From: JAFNAG01 sp963824985
GTDB lineage: Bacteria > Acidobacteriota > UBA6911
DNA: 64,000 nucleotides
NCBI GenBank assembly: GCA_963824985.1
Contig: CAWGRQ010000043.1
Coordinates: 124,001 to 188,000, forward strand
Direction: 5' to 3'
Shown here: piece after piece, positions 35,502 through 44,712 of the stretch
Numbering within the stretch: position 1 is the first letter of the stretch
How the letters are laid out: every line of letters begins with the position of its first letter
Position numbers and translations under genes: made by a program
The notes under the pieces: generated by a model
Databases searched by the model: none
Told to the model about the DNA's origin: nothing
Seen by the model: the letters and a program-made list of their open reading frames with translations, nothing else

Positions 35502-36218
35502 TCACTTGCCGTGCAACACTTCAATCCCTTTATCCGGAAGTGATATCTTCTGGGTAACGTGGTCGCCATCAACCCAGAGCTGGATCTGCAGCGAGCCCGA
35601 ATCAAGCACCAGCCGGGTCACGCGGATCTTCTTCCCCGCCACCACAATGGTTTCCTTGTCCATTTCACTGATTTTTATGATCCCGGTGTCCTTCTCCTGG
35701 GGAATCAGGACCTCAAAGGTCTGTGCGGTTTTGCCGCGGTCATATTTAAAGAGCCGGGCCAGAAATGTGAACTGGTGAAATATGTTGGTATCGAGAATCG
35801 TATATCGCTCTCCGACGAGCAGCCCGTGGCGTACTGAGACTCCGTTGCCACTGAAATCAAAAATGGCCTGGTTGGGCGCAAAATCGCCGGCGATTTTGCC
35901 CTCCTGGCCGTCCACGTCGCTCTTGAGCTCATATTTTTTCGGAACCAGCTGCGGGTTCATCTCCAGTTTGCTCTCGAGCGATATTTTCTTTGGCCCGGCG
36001 CCGGGATTACGAAACACCAGTTTGGAGCTGCTGGTGACGCCATCCGCCGTCGAGGCAATCACATACTTTTCAACCCCGACCTCTTGACCCGAAACATAGA
36101 TTCGATATTCTCCCTCCTCTCGGGAGGTCTTCTTCTCCGCCGGAACGGCAGTCATGACCAATGCCAGCATGGCTGCCGCCAAAATCCCAACACGCCTTCC
36201 AGTTCCAGGATGTTTCAT
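35502..36218 (-). CDS. Secreted protein of unknown function, DUF3108/DUF6134-like
   Basis: A 238-residue exported protein. The signal peptide covers about residues 1-27 (basic start, GILAAAMLALVMTAVPA core). The mature part is predicted all-beta, with GEYRIYVSGQEVGVEKYVIA near its start and a C-terminal IQLWVDGDHVTQKISLPDKG that resembles the lipocalin-like or DUF3108-type sheet of periplasmic proteins. I do not recognise a catalytic site. It converges on the GIY-YIG gene with a repeat remnant between them. Confidence 0.55.
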   Translation of the reverse strand: MKHPGTGRRVGILAAAMLALVMTAVPAEKKTSREEGEYRIYVSGQEVGVEKYVIASTADGVTSSSKLVFRNPGAGPKKISLESKLEMNPQLVPKKYELKSDVDGQEGKIAGDFAPNQAIFDFSGNGVSVRHGLLVGERYTILDTNIFHQFTFLARLFKYDRGKTAQTFEVLIPQEKDTGIIKISEMDKETIVVAGKKIRVTRLVLDSGSLQIQLWVDGDHVTQKISLPDKGIEVLHGK

Positions 36219-36413
36219 ATGAGGCCTCTCACCGAATCATCCAATGGTACCCATCTTGTGCCCCGGTGCACAAGCCCCGGCCTTCCGGCATGATATCAGG
36301 AGTCTCCCGGCAGGTGACCTCGAGAGTCGTTCGGCAAAAAGTCTCCGGGGAAGCATTGGCCCGGCGCCGAATTCCATTTCCTACGCCCCGCTTCGGCGTG
36401 CTATATAACCAAT

Positions 36414-37889
36414 ATGAATACTACGGTCCCGAGGAACCAGCCGTGTCCTTGCGGCAGCGGGCGAAAATATAAGCACTGCTGTTATCGGCGGGATGCCTCC
36501 GCCTCCGCGGGCTCGAACAGATTCCCCGATCCCGAGTGGAATCGGATTCGCAGAACCGAAGGCGAATCCGTAAACGCCATTGCATCATTCGCACGAAACC
36601 GTTTCAGCGCCGACCTGGTCCAGCGCGCCATGCTCGAATTCAGCGACGGCTGTCCGATTCCGATCGAGCAGATAGTCGAATCGATTTTCCTCCCCTGGTT
36701 TGTCTTCAACTGGATCCCCTGGCCGTCGGTACGCCTGAAGTCTCTGACCGGACCTGTTAAGGAGCCTCTAGGTCTGACTTACCTGGCGGAGCATGGCTCG
36801 AACCTGGATGACTATCAGAAGTCGTTCATCCGGGCGGCATGCGGGGAACCGTTCAGCTTCTTCCTGGTTACCGGTGTCGAGCCGCGCCGGAGTCTCGCCC
36901 TGCGCGACCTGCTGCTTGAACGCGAGCTGACCATCAAAGAACGCCAGGCAACGGAATCGCTCACACGCGGCAGCATCATTTATGCGCGAACCGTATCGCT
37001 CGCGGGGCAGTCGATTCTCCTGGGCGTCGGCCCCGTTATCCTGCCTCCCGAATTCCAGATTCACATCCTGGATCTCAGAGAGGCAGCAAGCAGATTGGCA
37101 GGGAAGAAAGGCGTGATCAATCCGGATTTCCTCCGGTCTCAGGACAGCGACTTGCGATCATTCTATTTTGAGGCCGCCGACCAGGTCATGAATCCGCCGC
37201 CGCCTGTCTTGCAGAATACCGACGGCGAGTCGCTCGTCCCCATCCGGCTCCACTATGAATTGCGATGCAATCCAAACCGGGCGTTCGAAAAATTGAAAAC
37301 TCTGGCCCTGCCCGAATTCCAGGAAGGCCTCCTCGAAGATGCGGATTTCGACGGCTCGGGCAAACTGGTGCGCGTGTCGCTGCAATGGCAGAAGAAGGGC
37401 AACGCAAAGCATGCCGGATGGGACAATACCGTCCTTGGGAATATCGAGATTGACCACGGGCGGCTGGTGGTCGAGGTGAACTCCGAAAAGCGAGCGGACA
37501 GGATCCGGCGCGAGCTTCACCGCCGACTGCGTGATGAGTGTGTTTTCGTCAACGAGAAGCGTGAGTCGATTGAAACAATGCTAAAGGGGCGAATGGCTCG
37601 AGGTGGGCGTCGGAAAGTCGGTCGTCGCGGCGCTCGTGAAGAGGAATCCATGCCTCCTGAACTACGAGCCGCCCTCAAAGAGAGCATGAAGGCACATTGG
37701 AATGCATGGCTCGATACTCCCATCCCCGCGCTCAAGAACCGCTCGCCGCGCGAAGCGGCAGGCACGAAGGAGGGCCGGGAGCGGCTCGAAGCACTCCTGA
37801 TGGAGTTTGAGTGCCGGGACCAATCTCTGATCAAGCCCGAGCTGCGTCCGGACATCGCCGAATTGCGCAAAAAACTAGGTCTGACCTGA
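36414..37889 (+). CDS. SEC-C zinc-motif protein with C-terminal MbcA/ParS-like region
   Basis: A 491-residue protein. The N-terminus is a SEC-C zinc-binding motif (PCPCGSGRKYKHCCYRR; four metal ligands C-x-C, then C-C). The middle is unassigned, with GSIIYARTVSLAGQSILLGV and GPVILPPEFQIHILDLREAA. The last 60 residues (AWLDTPIPALKNRSPREAAG, then EGRERLEALLMEFE) resemble the C-terminal helices of MbcA/ParS/Xre-type antitoxins. SEC-C tails occur on SecA and on many proteins of unknown role, so no function is assigned. The ATG at 36414 opens directly on the zinc motif. Confidence 0.7.
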   Translation: MNTTVPRNQPCPCGSGRKYKHCCYRRDASASAGSNRFPDPEWNRIRRTEGESVNAIASFARNRFSADLVQRAMLEFSDGCPIPIEQIVESIFLPWFVFNWIPWPSVRLKSLTGPVKEPLGLTYLAEHGSNLDDYQKSFIRAACGEPFSFFLVTGVEPRRSLALRDLLLERELTIKERQATESLTRGSIIYARTVSLAGQSILLGVGPVILPPEFQIHILDLREAASRLAGKKGVINPDFLRSQDSDLRSFYFEAADQVMNPPPPVLQNTDGESLVPIRLHYELRCNPNRAFEKLKTLALPEFQEGLLEDADFDGSGKLVRVSLQWQKKGNAKHAGWDNTVLGNIEIDHGRLVVEVNSEKRADRIRRELHRRLRDECVFVNEKRESIETMLKGRMARGGRRKVGRRGAREEESMPPELRAALKESMKAHWNAWLDTPIPALKNRSPREAAGTKEGRERLEALLMEFECRDQSLIKPELRPDIAELRKKLGLT

Positions 37890-37954
37890 AGGTCCCGTCT
37901 CCGTCAACTCAGCTATTCGAGGGTGGGATGATATCCGCCGTTTGCGGCAAACGC

Positions 37955-39118
37955 CTATACGGGATTTGCCAGTACGTCTGCCGCCTCGGCAATGATTTGC
38001 GGAACCTCTTCCGGTTTCTTCGCCACCCGGTACATCCAGGAACCGAAGTTCCCCTCGGCATTGACCGCCGCAACCCATCGTTCGGCTGCGACCTGTTTGA
38101 CCCCTGCCAGCGGATCAAATCCTTTGGTCTCGATCAGGAGATGTGCCTGCGCGCCCGATTTCAGTCGGACCAGAAAATCGGGCAGATAATCATGCATCTG
38201 CCCGTTGTTGAGGTAGGGAATGGCGAATCCCAATCCGGCATTCTTGACAAAGGCCGCCACGGCCGGGTGTCTGTCCAGATGGTATGCGGCCGACTGCTCC
38301 CACTTCCTGGTGTCGGCCACCACGTAATTCACGTGGCTGCGCACGACTTCGCGCACGTCGCGGCTCGTCCAGAAATCCACCTCGGCGGTTGATCCGGGAC
38401 CTCGGCTGCTTTCGTAGATCGGTACCTCGGGCGTTTCGCCCTGGGCAGTGTCCGGCCTGATCGCCTCCACCAGCCGTTCGACCAACCAGCCGTAATAGGG
38501 CGCCAGGAAGAGGTCCTTCTTATGAGAAGGCCATTGTGCCTTTACTTTCCTGTCAATGTACTGGCCGATAATTCGTGTCAGCTGCGGGAAGAGCGCGTGC
38601 GGTGGAATTTCGCAATGTCCCTGTGCGATATAATGCCGCGCAAGCCCTCGGGCAAGATCGAAAGTCAGTTCCTGTATGCGCCGCTGATCTCGAAATTCGG
38701 AAAGGGTCACGTCATCGATGCGCCCCGGACCGAACAACGACAGCCTTCCCTCATTGGAGACGCTGAGCGCTTTGACCTCCACCTCCGGCGGGATGCGGCC
38801 GGGTTCAAGGAACAAGGGCGGAACGTTCTCCCAATTTACGGTGATTCGATTCTGGATCTTCTGCGTATACCCCTCGACACGGGGGTAGCGGATCTCAAAC
38901 TCAGCCTTGGCGGGGAGGGCGTGCACATGCCGTCGTTTGACCGCGGGCGCCGGCGCGGGCTGCTTGTTTGATTTAAATGGAATCACCTCGAACGGCACGC
39001 CGAATACCTTGGCGACTTCTTCAGTGAACCTGCCGTCCTCTCCGGCTTCATAGGAGGTTCGTCTTAGCCCCCGACCCACCACCTGCTCGCACAGCAATTG
39101 CGACATAAACGGCCGCAA
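37955..39118 (-). pseudogene. Type III restriction enzyme Res subunit, 5'-truncated remnant
   Basis: 387 codons match the C-terminal part of type III restriction Res-type helicase-nucleases. Near the start is helicase motif VI, CEQVVGRGLRRTSYEAGED. Near the end is a PD-(D/E)xK nuclease, MHDYLPDFLVRL then AHLLIETKGFDPL, with the D...ExK arrangement. Helicase motifs I to V and any methyltransferase (Mod) partner are absent. The break at the 5' end coincides with a 245-bp element with inverted repeat ends (39122-39366). It cannot act as a translocating restriction enzyme without motifs I-V. Confidence 0.8.
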
Positions 39119-39121
39119 GCC

Positions 39122-39366
39122 AAGGTTACACTTTGCTGCGGTCTCCCAGGCTCACGATGCGACATCGGCACAATAGCAGCAGCAAGCAAGCATCCAGGCA
39201 GTATCGGCTCCAACAGCAGCTTGTGGGCCTGGGAGCCGCAGCCACAAGGGGCGCGGCGGCGGGCAGGCATCTGCCTGCGTTGCCGCTCCTCGACGATGTC
39301 ACCACATCGCCTGCGTCGCGGCGCCTTGCATCTGCCTGCCCGGCGCTCGCGCCAAAGTGCAACCTT
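39122..39366. mobile_element. Small inverted-repeat element (245 bp, MITE-like)
   Basis: AAGGTTACACTTTG (39122-39135) and CAAAGTGCAACCTT (39353-39366) are inverted copies differing at one of 14 positions. Inside are further hairpins: TGCGGTCTCCCAGGC (39137-39151) pairs with GCCTGGGAGCCGCA near 39227-39240, and GGCAGGCATCTGCCTGC is self-complementary. It contains no gene. It sits exactly where two 5'-truncated genes meet head to head. Confidence 0.6.
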
Positions 39367-39915
39367 TATTCTTTTCCAGGCCCTAAGCTGCGTGAGCAGG
39401 CGCGGGAGACACCCCGCCAGTTCGTTGAGCGTGAGAGCCATTATCTCTGGGGCAGGCGCTACCTGCTCTCTGTGAGGGAAGAGGAGGCGAAGCCTGCCAT
39501 CCGCCTCGGCCATCGCAACATCACGCTCACGGTGCGCCCCGGCAGCAGCAGGGCGAAGCGTGAGGCCGTCGTGCATGAGTGGCACAAGTCCCTCTTGCAC
39601 GACGCGGTGCCCGAACTGATCCGGAGGTGGGAGCCGAAGCTGGGCGTCGAGGTGGCCGGCTATTTCCTCCAGCGCATGAAGACCAGGTGGGGCGGCTGCA
39701 ACCCCAGGGCGGGGCACATCCGCTTGAACACCGAGCTCGTGAAGAAACCGAAGGACCTGCTTGAGTACGTTGTCGTCCATGAGATGCTTCACCTGATCGA
39801 ACCCACCCATAGCGAGCGATTCGTGACCCTGCTGAGCAGACACTACCCGGCATGGCGCGAGGCCAGGGCGGAGCTGAACGAGTTGCCGCTGGGTGCGGCT
39901 GAGTGGAACGAATAA
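39367..39915 (+). pseudogene. YgjP-type (M48/SprT-like) metallopeptidase, 5'-truncated remnant
   Basis: About 180 codons of a YgjP/DUF45 zinc metallopeptidase: FVERESHYLWGRRYLLSVRE, RMKTRWGGCNPRAGHIRLNT, and the zinc-binding HExxH in EYVVVHEMLHLIEPTHSERF, so the catalytic half is complete. The first 60-80 residues of the family are missing, replaced by the inverted-repeat element that ends at 39366; the reading frame continues into that element but with no family sequence. YgjP proteins are often encoded at the end of type I or type III restriction operons, so this and the Res remnant probably come from one lost island. Confidence 0.7.
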
Positions 39916-40388
39916 GACGTCACGCGATATGACATCCTACGTCGATAGCGGGACAGCCACGGGGTACAAGCGGGAAGGCGCACCGAGACTTCTTGCATGG
40001 GATATCGATCATGCCTGAACTTCATTGGTGGAGCTGACGGGCCTCGAACCCGCGACCTCCTGACTGCAAGTTTCCAGAAATGTAACCCAGGCGCAACCGG
40101 CAATACCCCCAGGGAGGTTGGACCCTTGGCCATGGCGGTGTCGAATTCCAGGGTCCCAATCGGTGTCCGCGCTTGCGGAATTTTTTCACTTGTAATTCCC
40201 GAGTCCATCCGACCGTCAGTTCCCATCTCTGAAATGCGCCTTGACCCGGCGAGTACCTCGGCCTCCAGCCACCCAATCGAGATTCTCCTATTTTGGCTTA
40301 TCCGCTCTGCTGTAAGATCGAAGCCCAGATGGATCAGGACTTGAACGGTTCATTTCACCCCAAATCCATGGCAGAACAGGAGAACATC
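39916..40388. other. Gene-free stretch with tRNA fragment
   Basis: Contains only the tRNA-Ala 3' half at 40026-40070. Frames of up to about 120 codons cross it on both strands but include the tRNA fragment and are not credible genes. Confidence 0.5.
40026..40070 (-). other. tRNA-Ala(TGC) 3'-half fragment, probable attachment-site remnant
   Basis: On the minus strand the sequence runs CTTGCAGTCAGGAGGTC, then the T-arm GCGGGTTCGAGGCCCGT and the acceptor end CAGCTCCACCA. With TCAGG as the 3' anticodon stem and CTTGCAG as the loop, the anticodon is TGC (Ala). The 5' half (acceptor, D-arm, 5' anticodon stem) is absent: upstream bases read TTTCTGGAAA and do not pair. A tRNA cut at the anticodon loop and carried through to CCA is the usual form of the duplicated att core left by tyrosine-recombinase islands. 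Confidence 0.7.
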
Positions 40389-40649
40389 ATGGCAGAGTCG
40401 GAACCGACCAAAGAGGAGTTGCTGAAACGGATCGCTGAGCTGGAACTGCAGGCTCAGGCCAGAAAACCGGCAACGCTGGAGTTTCGGGTTAGCGACAAGG
40501 GAGGCATAAGCGTCTACGGCCTCGGCAGGTTTCCCGTAACGCTCTACTACGAACAGTGGACGCGGTTGCTGAGCCACGTCGATGAGCTGCAAACCTTCAT
40601 GGAGGAAAACAAAGGCAAGTTGAAGCTGAGGCCCCGCGCTGGGGAATGA
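40389..40649 (+). CDS. Small protein of unknown function
   Basis: An 86-residue cytosolic protein, MAESEPTKEELLKRIAELEL then a basic stretch and a beta-rich part (LEFRVSDKGGISVYGLGRFP, VTLYYEQWTRLLSH). The layout, a short N-terminal helix followed by a compact sheet and a helix ending in a Lys-rich tail, recalls small hypothetical proteins found in Acidobacteriota and other phyla. I do not recognise a family. AGGAGA lies 5-6 bases ahead of the ATG at 40389; ATGs at 40368 and 40329 in the same frame lack one. It is 45 bp upstream of glpX on the same strand. Confidence 0.6.
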   Translation: MAESEPTKEELLKRIAELELQAQARKPATLEFRVSDKGGISVYGLGRFPVTLYYEQWTRLLSHVDELQTFMEENKGKLKLRPRAGE

Positions 40650-40694
40650 ATCCTATTTGTGTGGCCATTCCAACGTGAAATGTGGAGGAAACCA

Positions 40695-41675
40695 GTGGAA
40701 GAGGTACTCGGGCACCAGTTTATAAAGGTGGTGGAAGAAGCGGCGATCGCCAGCGCCCGCTCCATGGGGCTCGGCGACCGTCACTACTCCGACAAGCTGG
40801 CAACGGAAGCGATGCGCAAGGCCATGCTGAGTCTCCCGATCGACGGCACGATCGTGATCGGGGAAGGGGAACGCGACGAAGCCCCGATGCTGTTTATCGG
40901 GGAAAAGGTCGGCCGCGGGCCAGGGGATGCCATGCACGAGCATCCGGTCGTGGATATTGCCGTCGATCCTCTGGAAGGTACCAATCTCTGCGCCACCGGC
41001 TCCAACAACGCCATCGCCGTGCTCGCGGCCTCCGAGAAAGGCGGGTTGCTGCACGCCCCGGATTGCTACATGCAGAAGATCATCGTCGGGCCGTCAAGCC
41101 GCGGCGCCATCGACATCGATGCCCCGGTGAAGGAGAATCTGAAAGCGATCGCCAGCCGTCTGGACCGGGACGTGGAGGATCTGGTGGTGGTCGTGCTCGA
41201 CCGGCCGCGGCATGAGGATCTGATCCGCCAGATCCGCGAGGCGGGCGCGCGCATCCGCCTCATCGGCGACGGGGACCTCTCGGCAGGCATTTCGGCGGCC
41301 GTCGTCGGCACCGGCGTTCATGCGGTCATGGGCATCGGCGGCGCCCCTGAAGGAGTTTTGACGGCGGCGGCCTTGCGCTGCCTGCACGGGGAAATGCAGG
41401 CCAGGCTTGTGGTCGCAAGACCGGACCAGGAAAAGCGCCTCAGGGATATGGGTCTTGGTGATCTCCGGCAGGTTTACCAGACCGAAGATCTCGCGCCCGG
41501 AAGAAAGATCATCTTCGCCGCCTGCGGGGTGACCGATGGAGCGCTGTTGAAAGGGGTGCGCTTCTTCGGCGGCGGCGCCCGTACTCAGTCTCTGATGATG
41601 ACGTTCGAGTCGCGCAGGATCCGCTTCATCGACACGGTTCACATGGAGCATCACGACGTCAAAGTCCGCTTCTGA
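40695..41675 (+). CDS. glpX: Fructose-1,6-bisphosphatase class II
   Basis: Metal-dependent phosphatase of gluconeogenesis. Family pieces: EEAAIASARSMGLGDRHYSD near the N-terminus, DGTIVIGEGERDEAPMLFIG, the phosphatase motif VDIAVDPLEGTNLCATGSNN, and GIGGAPEGVLTAAALRCLHG. The 326-residue length is normal. I chose GTG at 40695 because GGAGG lies six bases upstream; an in-frame ATG at 40680 would leave that site inside the gene. Class II enzymes are typical of bacteria that lack the eukaryotic-type FBPase, and some also hydrolyse sedoheptulose bisphosphate. Confidence 0.92.
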   Translation: MEEVLGHQFIKVVEEAAIASARSMGLGDRHYSDKLATEAMRKAMLSLPIDGTIVIGEGERDEAPMLFIGEKVGRGPGDAMHEHPVVDIAVDPLEGTNLCATGSNNAIAVLAASEKGGLLHAPDCYMQKIIVGPSSRGAIDIDAPVKENLKAIASRLDRDVEDLVVVVLDRPRHEDLIRQIREAGARIRLIGDGDLSAGISAAVVGTGVHAVMGIGGAPEGVLTAAALRCLHGEMQARLVVARPDQEKRLRDMGLGDLRQVYQTEDLAPGRKIIFAACGVTDGALLKGVRFFGGGARTQSLMMTFESRRIRFIDTVHMEHHDVKVRF

Positions 41676-43125
41676 ACTGGGGAACCAGAGACAGTTCCCG
41701 CTTCCAGGCGGCATGGCTTCCACCCGCGCGCCATGCTGCCAGTGCGGCCATGCCTTCCGCCTCTCCGCCCTGCGAGAGCCGGTACTCGACCCAGGCCCAA
41801 CGCGCGGATGCCGGACGGATGTCCACATGCTCCTTAACCCCGGCGCGCAGTTGCGAAAGCTTGTGTTCAAGCGACCGGATCGGTTCGAAGGGCGCCCCGT
41901 CCAGAGGAGTGTTGCGCTTGGCCACGAACGGCGAAATCGCCAGGGAGACCTTCGTGATGCGCGCCAGTTCGCGGGTGAAGCGCACCAGTTCGTCGACATC
42001 TTCCGCGGTCTCTCCCGGCAGCCCTATCATCTGGTAAAGCTTCAATCGTTCCAGGCGGAATTTACGCACCAGCTCGGCGGCCCGGATCAGGTGCATCTCG
42101 CCGGTGCGGCGTTGAACGGCATCGCGCAGCTTTTGGGAAATGCCGTCCGATGCGGTGGTAAGAGTCCGATATCCTCCCTTGCTCAGAAGGCTTACAAGCT
42201 CCTCGGTCAGGCGATCCGCGCGCAGGCTTGAAATGCCGATTTCGAGGCCCTTCTTAACGAGCTCGCCCACAACTTCCTCGATCCGGGGGTGATCCGTAAC
42301 CGCGGCGCCGACGAGGCCGACGCGCCGTGCAATTCCCGGAATGAACGACAGGATCTTCTCCGGGGAGACCACGCGCATCCCGCCATTGGTGGTGCGCCGC
42401 ATCACACAGTAGGTGCACATGCGCGAGCAGCCCCGTTCGGCTTCGATCAGGAACATCGAACTCAGAACCGTGTTCCTGGTGAGAATCTGCGAGCGGGCGG
42501 GCAACCGTTCATCCTCGGCTTTCACGATCGAGGGCAGATTGTTCGTGCGGCCGGGCACATAGCACCCCGGGAGCGACGCAAACCGTGCCAGCAGATCCTC
42601 GCGTTTCATGCTGGCGGCTGCCTCCAGGAACGTGTGAATCAGTTCTTCGGCTTCTCCCACGATAATGAGGTCCACGAAGGGAGCCAGAGGCAGTGGGTTG
42701 GAGAAAGTCAGCGGCCCTCCGGCCACGATCAGGGGGTGTCGCGCCGTCCGGTCCGCCCGGAGCACTGGAATGCCGCTGAGATCCAGAATTTCGAACAGCC
42801 CGGTGATTTCGAGTTCGTAGGAGATCGAGAAGGCAAGCACAGGGAAGTCTGCCAGCGGCGTCTCGCTCTCGTAGCTGAATACCGGCACATGCAGGCGCCG
42901 GTATTCGCCGGGATGGTCGGGAAGGAAGGCGCGCTCCGCCGTCGCGCCGTCGCTCAGATGGATCTCCCGGTAAATAGTCTGAAAACCGAGCGAACTCATG
43001 CCCACGGAGTATCGGCTCGGGTAACAGAGGGCGACGCGGAGGGGCGCATCGGCGCGCAGCGTGCCTTCTTCCTCATCCAGGCGCCGGCGCACTTCTGAAA
43101 TCAGATCCCAGGATTTCGTGACCAC
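41659..43125 (-). CDS. B12-binding radical SAM protein
   Basis: A two-domain protein of unknown substrate. The N-terminal half is a cobalamin-binding-like Rossmann domain (LRVALCYPSRYSVGMSSLGF, then LDLSGIPVLRADRTARHPLI, IVGEAEELIHTFLEAAA). The radical SAM domain carries the cluster cysteines in ERGCSRMCTYCVMRRTT, about residue 230, then AVTDHPRIEEVV, DGISQKLRDAVQRR and the LYQMIGLPGETAEDVDELV barrel segment. The best-supported start is GTG at 43125, just upstream of TKSWDLISEVRRRLDEEEGT; the open frame extends to 43272 inside queE but without family sequence. Its 3' end overlaps glpX by 17 bases. Confidence 0.8.
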   Translation of the reverse strand: MVTKSWDLISEVRRRLDEEEGTLRADAPLRVALCYPSRYSVGMSSLGFQTIYREIHLSDGATAERAFLPDHPGEYRRLHVPVFSYESETPLADFPVLAFSISYELEITGLFEILDLSGIPVLRADRTARHPLIVAGGPLTFSNPLPLAPFVDLIIVGEAEELIHTFLEAAASMKREDLLARFASLPGCYVPGRTNNLPSIVKAEDERLPARSQILTRNTVLSSMFLIEAERGCSRMCTYCVMRRTTNGGMRVVSPEKILSFIPGIARRVGLVGAAVTDHPRIEEVVGELVKKGLEIGISSLRADRLTEELVSLLSKGGYRTLTTASDGISQKLRDAVQRRTGEMHLIRAAELVRKFRLERLKLYQMIGLPGETAEDVDELVRFTRELARITKVSLAISPFVAKRNTPLDGAPFEPIRSLEHKLSQLRAGVKEHVDIRPASARWAWVEYRLSQGGEAEGMAALAAWRAGGSHAAWKRELSLVPQFRSGL

Positions 43126-43187
43126 GTTTGGTTCGGCCGGTTTTTCCTGCCCCGGCCATTTTCTCCCTGCCCCGGGCGCGGGGCCAG

Positions 43188-43826
43188 TCAGACTCCCCTC
43201 AGTATCCCCGGCCAGATGATCTTGTGCATTTGCAGCTGCAGGCGCACCGGCAGTCCGCAGTCCAGCACCCAACAGGCCAGGTCGGCGTAGGGCAGGGCGC
43301 CATAAACCGGAGAAAAAAGCACGACACCGACTTTCGCCGGCAGATCATAGCGGCCAATCATGCCGCAGGCCCAGTCGAAATCCTCCCGGGTGCCGACCAC
43401 GAACTTGATCTCATCCTTCCGGGTGAGCTGCCCGATGTTTTCGTAATTGTTGTGCTGCTGCATGCCGCTCGAGGGACATTTCAGATCCATGATTTTGTGC
43501 ACGCGGGGATCCACGGCCTGCACCGGCCGGTGCCCCCCGGTTTCCAGGCATACGGTGTAGCCGCGGTCCAGCAGAACCCGCAATAACTCGCCCGTATCCG
43601 GCTGCAACAACGGCTCGCCTCCGGTGACCAGCACCAGCGTCCCTGGGAAGGCGGAGACCGCAGCCAGGATTTGAGGGACCGACATCTCATGGCCTTCTTT
43701 GAAGGCATACTCCGTGTCGCAATAGGTGCAGCGCAAGTCGCACCCTGCCAGACGGATGAAGGCGCTGGGCCGGCCCATGAAGCTGGATTCGCCTTGTATG
43801 CTGTAGAAGATCTCGTTCACATTCAT
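43188..43826 (-). CDS. queE: 7-carboxy-7-deazaguanine synthase
   Basis: Radical SAM enzyme of queuosine synthesis, converting 6-carboxytetrahydropterin to 7-carboxy-7-deazaguanine. Signature order: MNVNEIFYSIQGESSFMGRP, the cluster cysteines in CDLRCTYCDTEYAF, LVLVTGGEPLLQPD, and ETGGHRPVQAVDPRV. The usual CxxxCxxC is present (Cys-Asp-Leu-Arg-Cys-Thr-Tyr-Cys). Length is 212 residues, normal. No other queuosine gene is seen here; the radical SAM gene downstream is unrelated by known pathway. No preQ1 riboswitch was recognised upstream. Confidence 0.92.
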   Translation of the reverse strand: MNVNEIFYSIQGESSFMGRPSAFIRLAGCDLRCTYCDTEYAFKEGHEMSVPQILAAVSAFPGTLVLVTGGEPLLQPDTGELLRVLLDRGYTVCLETGGHRPVQAVDPRVHKIMDLKCPSSGMQQHNNYENIGQLTRKDEIKFVVGTREDFDWACGMIGRYDLPAKVGVVLFSPVYGALPYADLACWVLDCGLPVRLQLQMHKIIWPGILRGV

Positions 43827-43968
43827 GATGAGGGCTCATTGTATCAGGCAGAAACCGGCCTGTGTAGGGCGAGCTGCGAAAACAGAGAGGACCGAACGCC
43901 GGCGCCCTGGCCTGTTTTATTCACGAAGCAGGGATCGCAGGGCATCTCCGGATGCCGAATAATACGGG

Positions 43969-44712
43969 TCAGCCCCTGGTGTCGTTCGCCATCAACCGGA
44001 CGACTACGACCGTGATATTGTCGGGGCCGCCCGCCAGATTCGCGGCATCCACCAGGCCGTCCGCTATTTCCTGGGGAGTTTTCCGAGCAGCAAACAGGGC
44101 TTCGCGAATTCCTTCGTCAGAAATCCCATCCGTGAGGCCATCCGAGCACAGGAGGTAGATATCGCCGGAGTGACTCTCACCGGTTTCGATGTCAACGTCG
44201 ACCTGCGGATGCGAGCCTATCGAGCGCGTAATGAGGTTTTTCTGGGGGTGTCTGGATAGCTCTGCCTTCGCGAGCACCCCGTTCTCGTAAAGGTGCCAGA
44301 CGAGGGAGTGATCGCGGGTAAGCTGTTCGAGGATCCCTTCCCTCAGCCGGTAAGCGCGGGAATCGCCCACGTGTGCGATGAAATAGGAGCGGTCCAGGAA
44401 CAGCAAGGCTGTAAGCGTGCTCCCCATGCCGCTCAGGGCCCGGTCCTGGCGTTGTGCTTCAAGCACGCGCATGTTCGCCTCGATGGCCGCGGATCGCAGT
44501 ACTTCTGCCGGTTCCTCGCTGGTGGTACTCCGCGCGGTCACCCATTGGTCAACCGTGTCGGCTGCCAGGCGGCTGGCGATCTCTCCAGCAGCATGCCCCC
44601 CCATTCCGTCGGCAACCAGAAACAGGCCGGCGGACGGGTTCGCAATATAGGAATCCTCGTTTGAGGTTCTTACCCTGCCTTGGTTGGATTGGCTTCCGCT
44701 TTGCAGTTCCAC
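43969..44712 (-). CDS. PP2C-family serine/threonine phosphatase (Stp/PrpC-like)
   Basis: A 247-residue stand-alone PPM phosphatase, cytosolic. Metal and catalytic motifs in order: RTSNEDSYI, LFLVADGMGGHAAGE, GSTLTALLFL, AHVGDSRAYRL, RDHSLVWHL, LLCSDGLTDGISD, and GGPDNITVVVVRL. These match Stp1/PrpC, which counter eukaryotic-type Ser/Thr kinases. No kinase gene is adjacent in this window, so the partner is elsewhere. A short remnant of the dispersed repeat (43915-43955) lies between it and queE. Confidence 0.88.
   Translation of the reverse strand: MELQSGSQSNQGRVRTSNEDSYIANPSAGLFLVADGMGGHAAGEIASRLAADTVDQWVTARSTTSEEPAEVLRSAAIEANMRVLEAQRQDRALSGMGSTLTALLFLDRSYFIAHVGDSRAYRLREGILEQLTRDHSLVWHLYENGVLAKAELSRHPQKNLITRSIGSHPQVDVDIETGESHSGDIYLLCSDGLTDGISDEGIREALFAARKTPQEIADGLVDAANLAGGPDNITVVVVRLMANDTRG

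Noticed and set aside
40026..40110. A complete tRNA gene
   Set aside because: Only the anticodon loop to CCA is present; the sequence 5' of it does not form an acceptor, D-arm or anticodon stem.
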